From: Chitinophaga deserti
GTDB lineage: Bacteria; Bacteroidota; Bacteroidia; Chitinophagales; Chitinophagaceae
Assembly (NCBI RefSeq): GCF_003149455.1
Contig: NZ_QFFK01000009.1
Span: 1-64,000 of the forward strand
DNA length: 64,000 nt
Direction: 5' to 3'
Shown: positions 16,620-25,919 of the stretch, piece after piece
Position numbering within the stretch: position 1 is the stretch's first letter
How the letters are laid out: each line of letters opens with the position of its first letter
Notes under the pieces: generated by a model
Told to the model about the DNA's origin: nothing
The model's input: only the letters and a program-made list of their open reading frames with translations
Databases searched by the model: none
Position numbers and translations under genes: made by a program

Positions 16620-19484
16620 TTATTTGGTAAGCAGGCCTTCCAGCGATATGGAAGCATAGTACAGTGCACCCAGGGTAGGGCCTGCAGCGTATTGGATATA
16701 CCGGTGGTTGAGGAGGTTGGAGCCGCCCACTTTCACCGTGGCCTTGTATTTCGGAATGCGGTAGTTCACCTGTGCATCCACGGTGCTGAAGGCGGGTACC
16801 TTGCCATTGGCGAGGGGGCTTTCCCACTCGAAAGCGTTCTGCCAGCGCCATACCACATTGAAGCCGAAATTCTTCACCAGTTCACGGTTACCGAAGCTCA
16901 GGTTGGATACCCAGTCGGGCGTGTTGAAGCCGGTGGCAAAAACATCTTTGTCTTTATTATCCACTATGTCGTTGTAGTTCAGGTTACCGGCCACTGTCCA
17001 TTTCTTGTAGAAGTTGTAGGTAAGCCCGAGAGAAGCGCCATAGTTGTCGTAGGTGTTTTTGGCGTTGGTGTATACCCGGTAGCGGGTTTGCTTGCTGCGG
17101 TTAGCGGCCAGCATGTCTGTTACGGATGCATCGGTGCCTACTTTATCGGTACCGGGTACTGCCACCTCTACCTGGCCAAGGAAGCCGTCGTAGCGGTTGT
17201 AGTAAGCATCTGCATCAATTACGAATTTATGCCCGAGGAGTACGCTGCGGTACCCTACTTCGAAGGAGTTAATACGCTCCGGACGGGTAGGACTGAGATT
17301 GGTGATATCCAGCAGCGCCCTGTTCTTAAGCGCAGCATCGTTTGCGGTGAGGCCTTCGGCCACGTCTTTGTTCACTGCGTTGTTGAAATTATTAACAGAC
17401 GCAAGCGTGTATGAGTTCTCGAGGTAACCGAGGCCATCGTTGATGTAGGAGAGGCCACCCACGCGGCGTACGTTGCCGTTGTTCACGAAGGAAAGTGCTT
17501 CGAAGAGGGCAGGGAAGCGAAAACCATTCTGCCAGCTGGCGCGGAAGTTATGCTTCTGTGCAAGGGTATATACCGCTGCAATACGGGGATTGATCTTGGG
17601 ATCAAACTCAGGGTTATAGTCTACGCGTATGGAACCTACCAGTTTCAGTTTGTCTTCAAAGAAGGTTTTGCTTAACTGTGCGAAGCCACCGAATTTCTTG
17701 TAATGTACATTCTTGCCGCCGGGGGTAGTTCTTTCCTTAACGGGCTTGGTGAAGTCCACGAAGTTGTTACCATCGGGTATCACTTCATACAGGCGCCCGT
17801 CGGTACCAATGAGCAGGTTAAAGTGCTTTACATGGCGGGTGAGGTCCCACTGTGCATCGAAGTGGTATACGCGGCTATGCTGATCCAGCCAGGCGCCTCC
17901 GGTGGCAGGGGCACCTGCTACGGCTGCGGCATGGTCCCAGTTATTGATGCCGATGATGGTGTTTTTGAGTGCTTCAAACTCAGGTGTACCGGGTATTACG
18001 CGGCCCTGATCGGCAGTGGCTCTTGCACGGCGCATGGCTTCTGCCAGCTCTGTACCACTGTTAATCTCGGTTTGCAGTTTGGCCTTAAAGGCATCGCGCC
18101 AGGCGTTGTTGCTTTTATTGGTGAGGTCCAGGTTATCGGTGAGTGGCTTCAGGTTGTAGGAGTCGCCGGTGTTTTCCAGCATCACATATCCGCGAACGAA
18201 GTAGTCGGCCCCGCGGAGTTCGAGTTTATGGTTCTGCACTACCACGCCATCCAGCTGAATCTTGTTACCACGCTGGAAGAGTCCGTCCATTTGTCCGCGG
18301 CGGTAGGTATAGCTGAGTTCCGCTTTGGGGGTGATGCGCCAGTAGAGACCAAGGTCGGCCTTGATGTTTTCCACTACGGGGTTCACGAGGTCTTTTTCCC
18401 AGTAACCGGTACGGCGTACGTTGAAGGTTTCGTTTTTGCCATTGAGTGTTACGCCTACGGATACGTTGTTATTGTTCTCATCGCCGTACTTATTCCAGGC
18501 GTCGTAAGCGGGATTGTTAGCTGCACCGTTGAGGGCAGGGAAACGGCTGTTGGCGGCACCGTTCTGGTCGGTAGGGGTGCTGGCACGCCAATCGGTACCG
18601 CGCAGGTAGCTAACGTTCACTTTGAAAGCGAACTTATCGCGCCAGGATTGTGCATAGCGGATGGCGGTTTCTGTCAGAATGCTGGGGTCATAATCGATCC
18701 CGTCTACATGGTTTACACCGATCTTCTGATATATGCTGAGGCCTTTATACAGGAAAGGACTTTTCGTTTGCAGGTTGGCCATACCATTGATGGCGTTCAT
18801 GCCATAAAGGGCGGAAGCCGCGCCGGGAGTGATCTCTACGCTCTGGATATCCAGCTCGGTGGGCCCGATGGCGTTGCCCAACGGTACCCCGAGGGTAGCG
18901 GCCTGCATATCTACCCCGTCTACCAGTTGCATAAACCGGAAGTTGTTGGGGATATTGAAGCCGCGGGTATTAGGCACTTTAAAGGTGAGGCTGGAGGTAG
19001 TCATCTGAACGCCTTTCACATTTTCGAGGGCGTCGTAGAAGCTGGGGGCGGGCGATTCTTTAATGGCACGGATGTCCAGCTTTTCAATGGCTACGGGAGA
19101 GCGTAGGGCCTGTTCTTCCACGCGGGAAGCCGTTACCACCACTTCCTTACCAAGCAGCGTTTGCGTAGCCAGGGCAATATCCAGCTTAGAGCCGGTACCC
19201 GTTACAAGAAACTCCTGCGATTCGAATCCGATGCTGGAAAATACGAGTGTGAATGGGAATTTGAGACGGCTTTTGATAACAAAGGTGCCCGTGTTGTCCG
19301 TAGTGGTACCGGCAATAGTGCCTTTCACCTGGATGCTCACGCCCGGTATAGGTTCTCCGGTCCCCTGGTCTTTTACCTTCCCTGATATCTGCATAATGCT
19401 GCTTTCCTGGCCGCTGGCAACGGTCACGGCCAGCAGAAGTGGCAGGGCAAAGAGGAAACGGAAGCTTTGTAATGCTTTTTTCAT
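16620..19484 (-). CDS. TonB-dependent receptor with carboxypeptidase-like N-terminal domain
   Basis: 954 residues. Signal peptide to ASGQ, then a CarboxypepD_reg-like domain (about 32-115: ISGKVKDQGTGEPIPGVSIQVKG). The TonB plug follows (EVVVTASRVEEQALRSPVAIEKLD to GAASALYGMNAINGMANL) and then a 22-strand-type barrel ending in YYASISLEGLLTK. It has no SusD partner, so it is not a SusC-type sugar importer. The substrate is unknown; the shared operator with the TauE/SafE gene points to an organosulfur compound as a guess. Energy comes from TonB-ExbBD, encoded elsewhere. Confidence 0.92.
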   Translation of the reverse strand: MKKALQSFRFLFALPLLLAVTVASGQESSIMQISGKVKDQGTGEPIPGVSIQVKGTIAGTTTDNTGTFVIKSRLKFPFTLVFSSIGFESQEFLVTGTGSKLDIALATQTLLGKEVVVTASRVEEQALRSPVAIEKLDIRAIKESPAPSFYDALENVKGVQMTTSSLTFKVPNTRGFNIPNNFRFMQLVDGVDMQAATLGVPLGNAIGPTELDIQSVEITPGAASALYGMNAINGMANLQTKSPFLYKGLSIYQKIGVNHVDGIDYDPSILTETAIRYAQSWRDKFAFKVNVSYLRGTDWRASTPTDQNGAANSRFPALNGAANNPAYDAWNKYGDENNNNVSVGVTLNGKNETFNVRRTGYWEKDLVNPVVENIKADLGLYWRITPKAELSYTYRRGQMDGLFQRGNKIQLDGVVVQNHKLELRGADYFVRGYVMLENTGDSYNLKPLTDNLDLTNKSNNAWRDAFKAKLQTEINSGTELAEAMRRARATADQGRVIPGTPEFEALKNTIIGINNWDHAAAVAGAPATGGAWLDQHSRVYHFDAQWDLTRHVKHFNLLIGTDGRLYEVIPDGNNFVDFTKPVKERTTPGGKNVHYKKFGGFAQLSKTFFEDKLKLVGSIRVDYNPEFDPKINPRIAAVYTLAQKHNFRASWQNGFRFPALFEALSFVNNGNVRRVGGLSYINDGLGYLENSYTLASVNNFNNAVNKDVAEGLTANDAALKNRALLDITNLSPTRPERINSFEVGYRSVLLGHKFVIDADAYYNRYDGFLGQVEVAVPGTDKVGTDASVTDMLAANRSKQTRYRVYTNAKNTYDNYGASLGLTYNFYKKWTVAGNLNYNDIVDNKDKDVFATGFNTPDWVSNLSFGNRELVKNFGFNVVWRWQNAFEWESPLANGKVPAFSTVDAQVNYRIPKYKATVKVGGSNLLNHRYIQYAAGPTLGALYYASISLEGLLTK

Positions 19485-19511
19485 ATAGTTTTGACTTAAT
19501 AAATACTAATA

Positions 19512-19530
19512 GTCTATAGGAATTGTAGAC
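19512..19530 (-). promoter_or_regulatory. 19-bp operator at the TonB receptor promoter
   Basis: GTCTATAGGAATTGTAGAC (plus strand): arms GTCTATA and TGTAGAC around GGAAT. It differs from the copy at 16442-16460 at only two positions. It touches the -7 box on the minus strand, so a bound protein would block the start point. Confidence 0.7.
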
Positions 19531-19560
19531 AAAAGTAGATGGGAAATGGGAAATTTGCAA
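19530..19560 (-). promoter_or_regulatory. Promoter of the TonB receptor gene
   Basis: Minus-strand TTG (19558-19560), 20 nt spacer, TACTTTTG (19530-19537), a perfect TAnnTTTG. The gene starts about 45 nt downstream. Confidence 0.65.
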
Positions 19561-19861
19561 GAAATGAGGAATAGAATTTTTGAAATACAATACAGTAGCG
19601 GGTTTGGGGAGATGCGTTACCGCAACCGAACCGCAGCATATTGTACTGCTGCGGTAAATAGACGGTTCTGATGAAGCCCTAAAAGACCGGTAAGCGGCAG
19701 CGGTTTGTACTTTACAGGAATGATATGATCTGATGGCAGGGTACAATAATGCCCCTCCTGTTATTAAGTAAGAATATAGCAATCCCTTCAGCAGGGAGGC
19801 ATCTTGGGCTGATAGCGGGGGTTAATTCAGATGCAATTGGTTTTAAGCTCTTTGGGATATA

Positions 19862-19902
19862 CTAAAAGAAAAGAAGCCGCTTCCCGGAGGAGCGGCTTCT
19901 TT
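19862..19902 (-). terminator. Terminator of lspA
   Basis: 11-bp stem AAGAAGCCGCT / AGCGGCTTCTT with a 9-nt loop, followed on the minus strand by a T-rich tract (TTCTTTTAGT). Confidence 0.8.
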
Positions 19903-19923
19903 GTATAAAGTTTGCAGATAATC

Positions 19924-20604
19924 TTATGCTACGGGCTCGTCCAGCGCGGGCTGGGTGCCTACTGCTTTTTCCTTTTCTTCTTCCGGTTTGTGGAGGAAGC
20001 GTTTCTGGAAAATAAGGATGGCGATCACACCTACAGAAATAGCAGCATCGGCGATGTTGAAGATCGGGCGGAAGAAGATGAAGTGCTCACCGCCCCAGAT
20101 GGGCACCCATTTAGGGAAATACCCTTCAAACAGGGGGAAGTAAAGCATATCCACCACATTACCATGGAGGAAAGTACCGTATCCGCCACCGGCAGGCAGG
20201 AACTCTGCTACTACATAAGGTGTGCTTTCGGAAAAGATCATTCCATAAAACATACTGTCTATGAGGTTGCCCGCTGCACCTGCCAGAATCAGCGCGCCGC
20301 AAAGGAGCAGCCCGTTGTGATACTTTTCACGAACCAGCTTCTTTATATAGAAGAACCCAACAATCACGGCAACGAGGCGGAACAGGGTGAGGGCTATTTT
20401 ACCAAACTCCCCGCCGAACTTCAAGCCATAGGCCATTCCTTCATTTTCGATGAAATGAATCTGAAACAGGCTTCCGATAACCGGAAAATGTTCTCCCAGC
20501 GTCATGTTCGTCTTGATCCAGAATTTCACGATCTGGTCTATAAGAAGGATCCCGATCACGATCCATACAATGTGCCGATATTTCAAAACTTCAAATTTTT
20601 CCAA
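19924..20604 (-). CDS. lspA: Lipoprotein signal peptidase (signal peptidase II)
   Basis: 226 residues with four TM helices. It cuts prolipoproteins before the lipidated cysteine. Family motifs with the two catalytic aspartates are present: AGAAGNLIDSMFYG and IFNIADAAISVG. A loop of about 40 residues between them (SESTPYVVAEFLPAGGGYG) is longer than in proteobacterial LspA. The frame has no ATG near the conserved N-terminus. Translation must start at a TTG, either at 20604 or, giving MKYRHIVWIV, at 20586. It follows murF-alr by 37 nt on the same strand. Confidence 0.92.
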   Translation of the reverse strand: MEKFEVLKYRHIVWIVIGILLIDQIVKFWIKTNMTLGEHFPVIGSLFQIHFIENEGMAYGLKFGGEFGKIALTLFRLVAVIVGFFYIKKLVREKYHNGLLLCGALILAGAAGNLIDSMFYGMIFSESTPYVVAEFLPAGGGYGTFLHGNVVDMLYFPLFEGYFPKWVPIWGGEHFIFFRPIFNIADAAISVGVIAILIFQKRFLHKPEEEKEKAVGTQPALDEPVA

Positions 20605-20641
20605 AAATAATGTATTATTTCAAAGTTGTCTCCCTCCACTG

Positions 20642-23134
20642 CTATTCCTGGAAATAAACGCGTTTTACCCGTTGGGAAATACCTGTCAGAATTTCATACG
20701 GAATGGTGCCTGCCCATTTGGCCAGATCCTCTACAGGCAGGCCTTCACCGAACACGATCACTTCGTCGCCCTCGGCTACATCGGGGATATTGGTTACGTC
20801 CAGCATCAGCATATCCATGGCAATTACCCCGGCAACGGGGGCCAGTTTATTGCGGATCAGCATCTTGCCTTTACCGTTACCCAATGCACGCATATATCCG
20901 TCTGCGTATCCGATCCGTACAGTAGCGATCAGGGAAGGCACTTCTGCCTTCCAGCTGGCGCCATAGCCTACGGTATCCCCTTTGGGAATGCGTTTCAGCT
21001 GCGCTACGGTGGTCTTTAAAGTGCTGACATGCCGCAGTTTATCCTGCAGGGTATGCGCACTGTCTACCCCATACATCCCGATTCCCAGCCGTACCATATC
21101 CAGCTGCATTTGCGGATGCCTTTGTATGGCAGCGCTGTTAGCGATATGGCGGATCACAGGGTACCCCAGCTGTTGCTGGAGTGCAGTGCTCATTTTCTGG
21201 AAGCGGTCGAACTGCATTTTAGTGAAATCGTCTTTCGAAGGATCTTCACTGGCTGCAAGATGACTGAAGATAGACTGCACCCTGAAGAGCCCTTCGGCAT
21301 TGAGCCGCAGGGCCAGTGCCGGGAGGTCCTGCTGTTCGAAGCCCAGCCGGTGCATCCCTGTATCCAGTTTAATGTGTACGGGGTAATTGGATTTATTGGC
21401 GTAGCGCACGGACTCCTCGAACATCTCCAGCAGGTGCATGGAGTACATTTCAGGTTCCAGGTTCCACTGTAATATTGCGTCGAAGCTGCTGGGTTCCGGG
21501 TTCATCACCATGATGGGCAGGGTGATTCCGGCGCGGCGCAGTTCCACGCCTTCATCTGCATATGCCACAGCGAGGTAATCGATGCCATGGAATTGCAGGA
21601 GGTTAGCGATCTCGAAGCTGCCACTGCCGTAGGCGAAGGCTTTCACCATAGCCATGAGCTTTGTGCCGGGCTTCAGAATAGACTGGTACGCTTTTACGTT
21701 TTGTGCAAGCGCGGTGAGGTTAATCTCGAGGATGGTCTGATGGGCTTTCTGCTCCAGCAGTTTACCGATGCGCTCGAACTGGAACACGCGGGCGCCTTTC
21801 ACGAGAATAGACTCGTTCTGGAAATCCGCCATGTTCACCTGCTGCAGGAATTCTTCGGTGCTGGCATAGAACTCGCTCTTCACGGCCCCGAAGCTCTTTT
21901 TCTCGCGGGAAATATTTTTACCGATACCGATCAGCTTGTTGATGCCTTTGCTTTGCAGCATGCCTGCCACTTCTTCATACAGGGATCCTTCGCTTTTTCC
22001 GGATTGGAGAATATCGCTGAGGATTACGGTACGGGTGGGGTGCTGGCGCTGCTGCTGGAGAAATTCCAGAGCAATGGCCAGCGAGCCGAGGTCGGAGTTA
22101 TAGCTGTCGTTGATGATGCTGCAGTTGTTGATACCCTGCTTCATCTCCAGCCGCATGGCTATGTTGCCGAGGTGGTCCATCCGTTCCTGGATGGTTTCGT
22201 GCGCTTTACCGAGGTAGAGCATGAGTGCCCAGCAGTGGATGGCGTTTTCGATAGACCCTTCATCCACGAAGGGGATGCGGATGAAAACGGGCTCCTGTTT
22301 GTACAGGGCATCGATGCGGGTGTGGTTCTCGTTTTTATCAACGGAAATAACGCGGAGGTCGGCATCCGTTTTACGGCTCCAGGTAAGGAGCTGCAGGGCG
22401 TTGTCTATCTCACGTTTCCCTACGAGGTTATGGAAGTTATTCACGCACTCGTTGAGGGCGAGGTAATCCTTGCAATAAATTAAAACATCGCTGCGGGTGA
22501 AAAGTACCAGCTTCTCGTTCACTTTCTGCCGGATGTTGAGGAAGCCTTCGTTATGGGCTTCGCCGATATTGGTGAAGATGCCGATGGTAGGGCGGATGAT
22601 CTTTTCGAGGTTCACCATTTCGCCGGGTTGTGAAATACCGGCTTCGAAAATAGCGAGATCATTTTCGGGTTTCATCTGCCATACCGACAATGGAACGCCG
22701 ATCTGTGAGTTATAGCTTTTCGGGCTGCGGACGATGTTGTTATCTTTCTCCAGCAGCTGATAGATCCATTCTTTCACGATGGTTTTACCATTGCTGCCGG
22801 TGATGCCGATAACGGGGATGTTGAAATGCTGGCGGTGCCAGGCCACGAGGGCATGGAGGGCCTGCAGGGTGTTCTTAACTAAGATGATGTTTGCGTTCGG
22901 GTAGAGGCCGGTTTGAACGGGCTCGCTTACCACGAAGTTGCTGACGCCTTTTTTGTACAGGTCATCGATGTACTGATGCGCATTGCGGCGGTCACTCACG
23001 AGGGGAATGAACAGGGAGGTTTCGGCCACAAGCAATTTCCGGCTGTCCAGCAAAATGTGTTCGATCTCCGGATGCCCGGTCTGTTGCAACAATTCTCCCT
23101 TCAGGATCTTACTGATACTCTCTGCTGTATACAA
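20642..23134 (-). CDS. MurF-like ligase / alanine racemase fusion
   Basis: 830 residues. Residues about 1-455 are a Mur-ligase module (P-loop GITGSNGKTIVKEW near 112). Residues about 460-830 are a PLP alanine racemase with the lysine in MVKAFAYGSG (about 496) and the catalytic tyrosine in TVGYGASW. Such fusions are usual in Bacteroidota and supply D-alanine next to the D-Ala-D-Ala adding step. In the Mur half, two MurF motifs are altered: EAGISQ instead of EMGAN, and DSYNSDLGS instead of DxYNANPxS. Its ligase activity is therefore uncertain, and a normal murF lies at 29796-31067. The start codon is a TTG; no ATG is available in frame. Confidence 0.9.
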   Translation of the reverse strand: MYTAESISKILKGELLQQTGHPEIEHILLDSRKLLVAETSLFIPLVSDRRNAHQYIDDLYKKGVSNFVVSEPVQTGLYPNANIILVKNTLQALHALVAWHRQHFNIPVIGITGSNGKTIVKEWIYQLLEKDNNIVRSPKSYNSQIGVPLSVWQMKPENDLAIFEAGISQPGEMVNLEKIIRPTIGIFTNIGEAHNEGFLNIRQKVNEKLVLFTRSDVLIYCKDYLALNECVNNFHNLVGKREIDNALQLLTWSRKTDADLRVISVDKNENHTRIDALYKQEPVFIRIPFVDEGSIENAIHCWALMLYLGKAHETIQERMDHLGNIAMRLEMKQGINNCSIINDSYNSDLGSLAIALEFLQQQRQHPTRTVILSDILQSGKSEGSLYEEVAGMLQSKGINKLIGIGKNISREKKSFGAVKSEFYASTEEFLQQVNMADFQNESILVKGARVFQFERIGKLLEQKAHQTILEINLTALAQNVKAYQSILKPGTKLMAMVKAFAYGSGSFEIANLLQFHGIDYLAVAYADEGVELRRAGITLPIMVMNPEPSSFDAILQWNLEPEMYSMHLLEMFEESVRYANKSNYPVHIKLDTGMHRLGFEQQDLPALALRLNAEGLFRVQSIFSHLAASEDPSKDDFTKMQFDRFQKMSTALQQQLGYPVIRHIANSAAIQRHPQMQLDMVRLGIGMYGVDSAHTLQDKLRHVSTLKTTVAQLKRIPKGDTVGYGASWKAEVPSLIATVRIGYADGYMRALGNGKGKMLIRNKLAPVAGVIAMDMLMLDVTNIPDVAEGDEVIVFGEGLPVEDLAKWAGTIPYEILTGISQRVKRVYFQE

Positions 23135-23153
23135 TGTTATATGGTTTTAATCG

Positions 23154-23189
23154 AAAAGCGCCCGCAGACTCTCATGTACGGGCGCTTTT
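23154..23189 (-). terminator. Terminator of terC
   Basis: AAAAGCGCCCG pairs with CGGGCGCTTTT around a 14-nt loop. It is T-rich on both outer sides and lies between the terC stop and the murF-alr start. Confidence 0.65.
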
Positions 23190-23201
23190 AGTTCGGATCA
23201 A

Positions 23202-24152
23202 CTAACTCTCTGTCGACTCGGTCGGTTTAACCGGTAATTTCTTATCGAATAATATAGAATACACAATGGACCCTGCCAGGCAAAGCACGATTACTACGAG
23301 CGATACCCATACCGGCAGCTTGAAGTGCCATATTTCGGCAAGCATTTTCAGACCAATAAATACCAGCACGATGGCGATGCCCTGCTGCAGGTAGTCGAAC
23401 TTGTCTACCGCGCCTCTCAGCAAAAAGAAAAGCGAACGGAGGCCCAGTACGGCGAAAATGTTGGAAGTATATACTACAAGCGGTTCCTTCGAAATAGCGA
23501 ATACTGCAGGGATAGAATCCAGCGCAAATACGATATCGGTAAATGCGAGCATTACTACTACTACAGACAATGTGGTGAAATAAGTACGGTTGTTATGGCG
23601 GATGGTGAATTTGTCAACATTCGGCTGGTTGGAGATACGGAGGTATTTCTGCATGAAGCGGTATGCGAAATTCTCTTCCGGTTTAAACTCCTCGTGCTGA
23701 TCTACCATAAACATCTTCACACCCGTATAAACGAGGAATGCGCCGAAGATGTAAAGTATCCATCCGAACTGTGCGATGAGGGCTACGCCCACGGTAATAA
23801 ATATGGCGCGGAATACGATGGCCATGAGGATACCGATCAGCAGCACCCTTGCATAACTCGATTCCTTAATCTTAAAGAATCCGAAAATGAGAATGAATAC
23901 GAAAATATTATCGATGGACAGCGACCACTCCATCAGATAGGCGCTGAGGTACTCAACGGCCATCCCGGAGCCGTTTTCGAACCAGACGAATGCAAAGAAG
24001 CCCATGGAAAGCGCAACCCAGAAACAGGTCTGGATAAGTGCCTTCTTAATGGACATTACTTCACCTTTTTTACTTAATAACCCCAGGTCGAAGATCAGGG
24101 CCAGAACGATGACAATTCCAAAAACTGCATACGTCCATTGTTGCGGTGTCAT
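23202..24152 (-). CDS. TerC family integral membrane protein
   Basis: 316 residues with about nine TM segments. The family acidic motifs in membrane segments are present: WSLSIDNIFVFILIFGFF and FALDSIPAVFAISKEP, with GLRSLFFLLRG between the last helices. Members (Alx/TerC) are linked to tellurite resistance and manganese export and metalation of exported proteins. ATG at 24152 chosen; the longer upstream frame is not membrane-like. It follows gldG by 49 nt on the same strand. Confidence 0.9.
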   Translation of the reverse strand: MTPQQWTYAVFGIVIVLALIFDLGLLSKKGEVMSIKKALIQTCFWVALSMGFFAFVWFENGSGMAVEYLSAYLMEWSLSIDNIFVFILIFGFFKIKESSYARVLLIGILMAIVFRAIFITVGVALIAQFGWILYIFGAFLVYTGVKMFMVDQHEEFKPEENFAYRFMQKYLRISNQPNVDKFTIRHNNRTYFTTLSVVVVMLAFTDIVFALDSIPAVFAISKEPLVVYTSNIFAVLGLRSLFFLLRGAVDKFDYLQQGIAIVLVFIGLKMLAEIWHFKLPVWVSLVVIVLCLAGSIVYSILFDKKLPVKPTESTES

Positions 24153-24201
24153 GTAAAACGGAAAATTTAATGAATGGCAAAGATAATGGTTTCCCGCAGC
24201 T

Positions 24202-25917
24202 TTATTTTGCATACTTGCGCTGCCGCAGGTACTGGAACACCATGGCAAACAGCAATATGGCGCCAATGGGCACTGCAAATGCGATGATCTGCCAGGTAGT
24301 TTTTTCTTTGCGCACCTTCTCTGCATCGAGCAGCCTGAGCGTCAGCTCTTTGTTGCGGGTTTCCATGACAGGGGAGTGGCTCGTGAGGTAATCCATCCCG
24401 TTCAGGAAAAATTCCTTGTTGGCAAACTGGTAATCGGGATTGAACTCGTTGACCCCCATTTGCATAGGCCCGTTCTTGCGGGATACGGCGTTGAGCACCA
24501 GGTCTGCATCTCCCGCCACAATCATTTTACCTGCGGTATCCGCCTCCGGGCGGAAGGGTTTACCGGATACAGACTGCCACTCTCTTTGTGCTTCCAAACC
24601 TATGCGGTTACGGAAAAGAGAAGGGAAACGCCCTTCCAGCAGCACAGCCACGGGTATGAACCGCTGCCGGAACTCCCGCGGATTAGGCTGCTGCTGCACG
24701 CTTTCGAGGCTTATTTGCACCGGGGCACGTACGGTGCGGCTATGGTCGGATGTGGTGAGGAGTACTGTTTTCTGTATGCCGCCGCCTGCCATGGTATCTA
24801 CCGATCCGGCAAAGCGGCTCATGGTATAGTCAAGGTTCTTGACGATAGGGTGCGCGTTGGTGGAAGCCAGCAGCGGGAAGTAAGGGAAGGGGATAGGTTC
24901 TATCTGCGGTTTATCTCCCATATGCCCTACCACAAGGGGGATGATATCTGCCCGCAGGTCCTGCAGCAGGTCCTGATTCACGCGGGCCCCGTATTTGAAA
25001 AGGAGATCTTCCAGCTGGAGGTTTCGGTCGAATGCCACGAAGTCGCTGCCACGGAGACTGTCGGCTGAAGCCGTCAGGTTATCGATGAACCAGGCAATGT
25101 TACCGCCCTGCATCACGTATTGGTCGATCTTCAGTTTATCGGCTTCCGTGAAGGTTTGTATGGGCCTTACGAACAGGAGTGCGTCAAATTCTTCGGGAAT
25201 AGATGGTGTGGTGGCGAGGTTCACGGTATCTACCTGGTACAGCTCATGGAGTGTTTTGAGGGCGTCGTATACTTCGGGCCCTTCGGGTTCGCCATGGCCG
25301 AGCATATAACCGATAAGCGGCCGGCGGTTTTGCTGCAGCTGGTAAATAGCGCTGGCGAATTTATATTCCAGGAGGGCCTGGGAGCTGTTGAGCGCCTGCA
25401 TGGGGTCCATGCCGCCCTGGCTTTTCAGGAGGTTGACGGACGTTTCCCGGTCTTTATATTTAATAATGGCACCGGGGAAAATGAGTTTTTCTGCGTAGCT
25501 GTCTTTCCCGTCGTCCTGCACCTGCAGGTTGAAGGGGAGGATGCCTCTGGCCATGAGGGTATCCTGGAAAGCGGCGCGCATGGAATCGGGGAGGTCCGAT
25601 CCGGGATTGAGGAAAGTGAAGCGGATGTTGGCGCCGCCATATTGCTGGAATTCTTCCAGCAGCTCACGCGTAGCGTCAGAGAGTTGGCGGAAGCCTGCGG
25701 GGTATTTTCCTTTGAGATATACTTCTATCTGCACCGGCGCATCCAGCCTGCGGAGGAGGTCGCGGGTGGCGGGGGCAAGGGTATAGCGCTGCTCTGCCGT
25801 AAGATCGAGGCGGGCATGGAAGTATCCCGCGGCGATGTTAATGGCTATGATAACGGCCAGCACTGCCAGTGTCCGTTTCAGGTATTGTTTGCGTTTGTCC
25901 TTTCTCGTTAGTTCCAT
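24202..25917 (-). CDS. gldG: Gliding-motility ABC transporter substrate-binding-like protein GldG
   Basis: 571 residues. One N-terminal TM helix (about 15-35), a large extracytoplasmic ABC-auxiliary domain (starting LDLTAEQRYTLAPATRDLL, with LIGYMLGHGEPEGPEVYDAL and a PIVKNLDYTMSRFAGS stretch), and a C-terminal TM helix followed by a short basic tail. GldA, GldF and GldG form an ABC complex that some gliding Bacteroidota need for motility. The ATG at 25917 lies 2 nt after the gldF stop, so the pair is translationally coupled. No gldA is in the window, as is common. Confidence 0.92.
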   Translation of the reverse strand: MELTRKDKRKQYLKRTLAVLAVIIAINIAAGYFHARLDLTAEQRYTLAPATRDLLRRLDAPVQIEVYLKGKYPAGFRQLSDATRELLEEFQQYGGANIRFTFLNPGSDLPDSMRAAFQDTLMARGILPFNLQVQDDGKDSYAEKLIFPGAIIKYKDRETSVNLLKSQGGMDPMQALNSSQALLEYKFASAIYQLQQNRRPLIGYMLGHGEPEGPEVYDALKTLHELYQVDTVNLATTPSIPEEFDALLFVRPIQTFTEADKLKIDQYVMQGGNIAWFIDNLTASADSLRGSDFVAFDRNLQLEDLLFKYGARVNQDLLQDLRADIIPLVVGHMGDKPQIEPIPFPYFPLLASTNAHPIVKNLDYTMSRFAGSVDTMAGGGIQKTVLLTTSDHSRTVRAPVQISLESVQQQPNPREFRQRFIPVAVLLEGRFPSLFRNRIGLEAQREWQSVSGKPFRPEADTAGKMIVAGDADLVLNAVSRKNGPMQMGVNEFNPDYQFANKEFFLNGMDYLTSHSPVMETRNKELTLRLLDAEKVRKEKTTWQIIAFAVPIGAILLFAMVFQYLRQRKYAK

Positions 25918-25919
25918 AA

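Larger units (their letters stand above)
19485..19923. other. Intergenic region with regulatory sites of the TonB receptor
   Basis: About 440 bases. The first 80 hold the receptor promoter and 19-bp operator; the last 60 hold the lspA terminator. In the roughly 300 bases between (19561-19861) I see no gene, repeat or RNA fold. Confidence 0.6.

Noticed and set aside
17703..19106. Long open frame on the plus strand inside the TonB receptor gene
   Set aside because: Antisense shadow of a GC-rich receptor gene; low-complexity Gly/Val-rich product without any domain.
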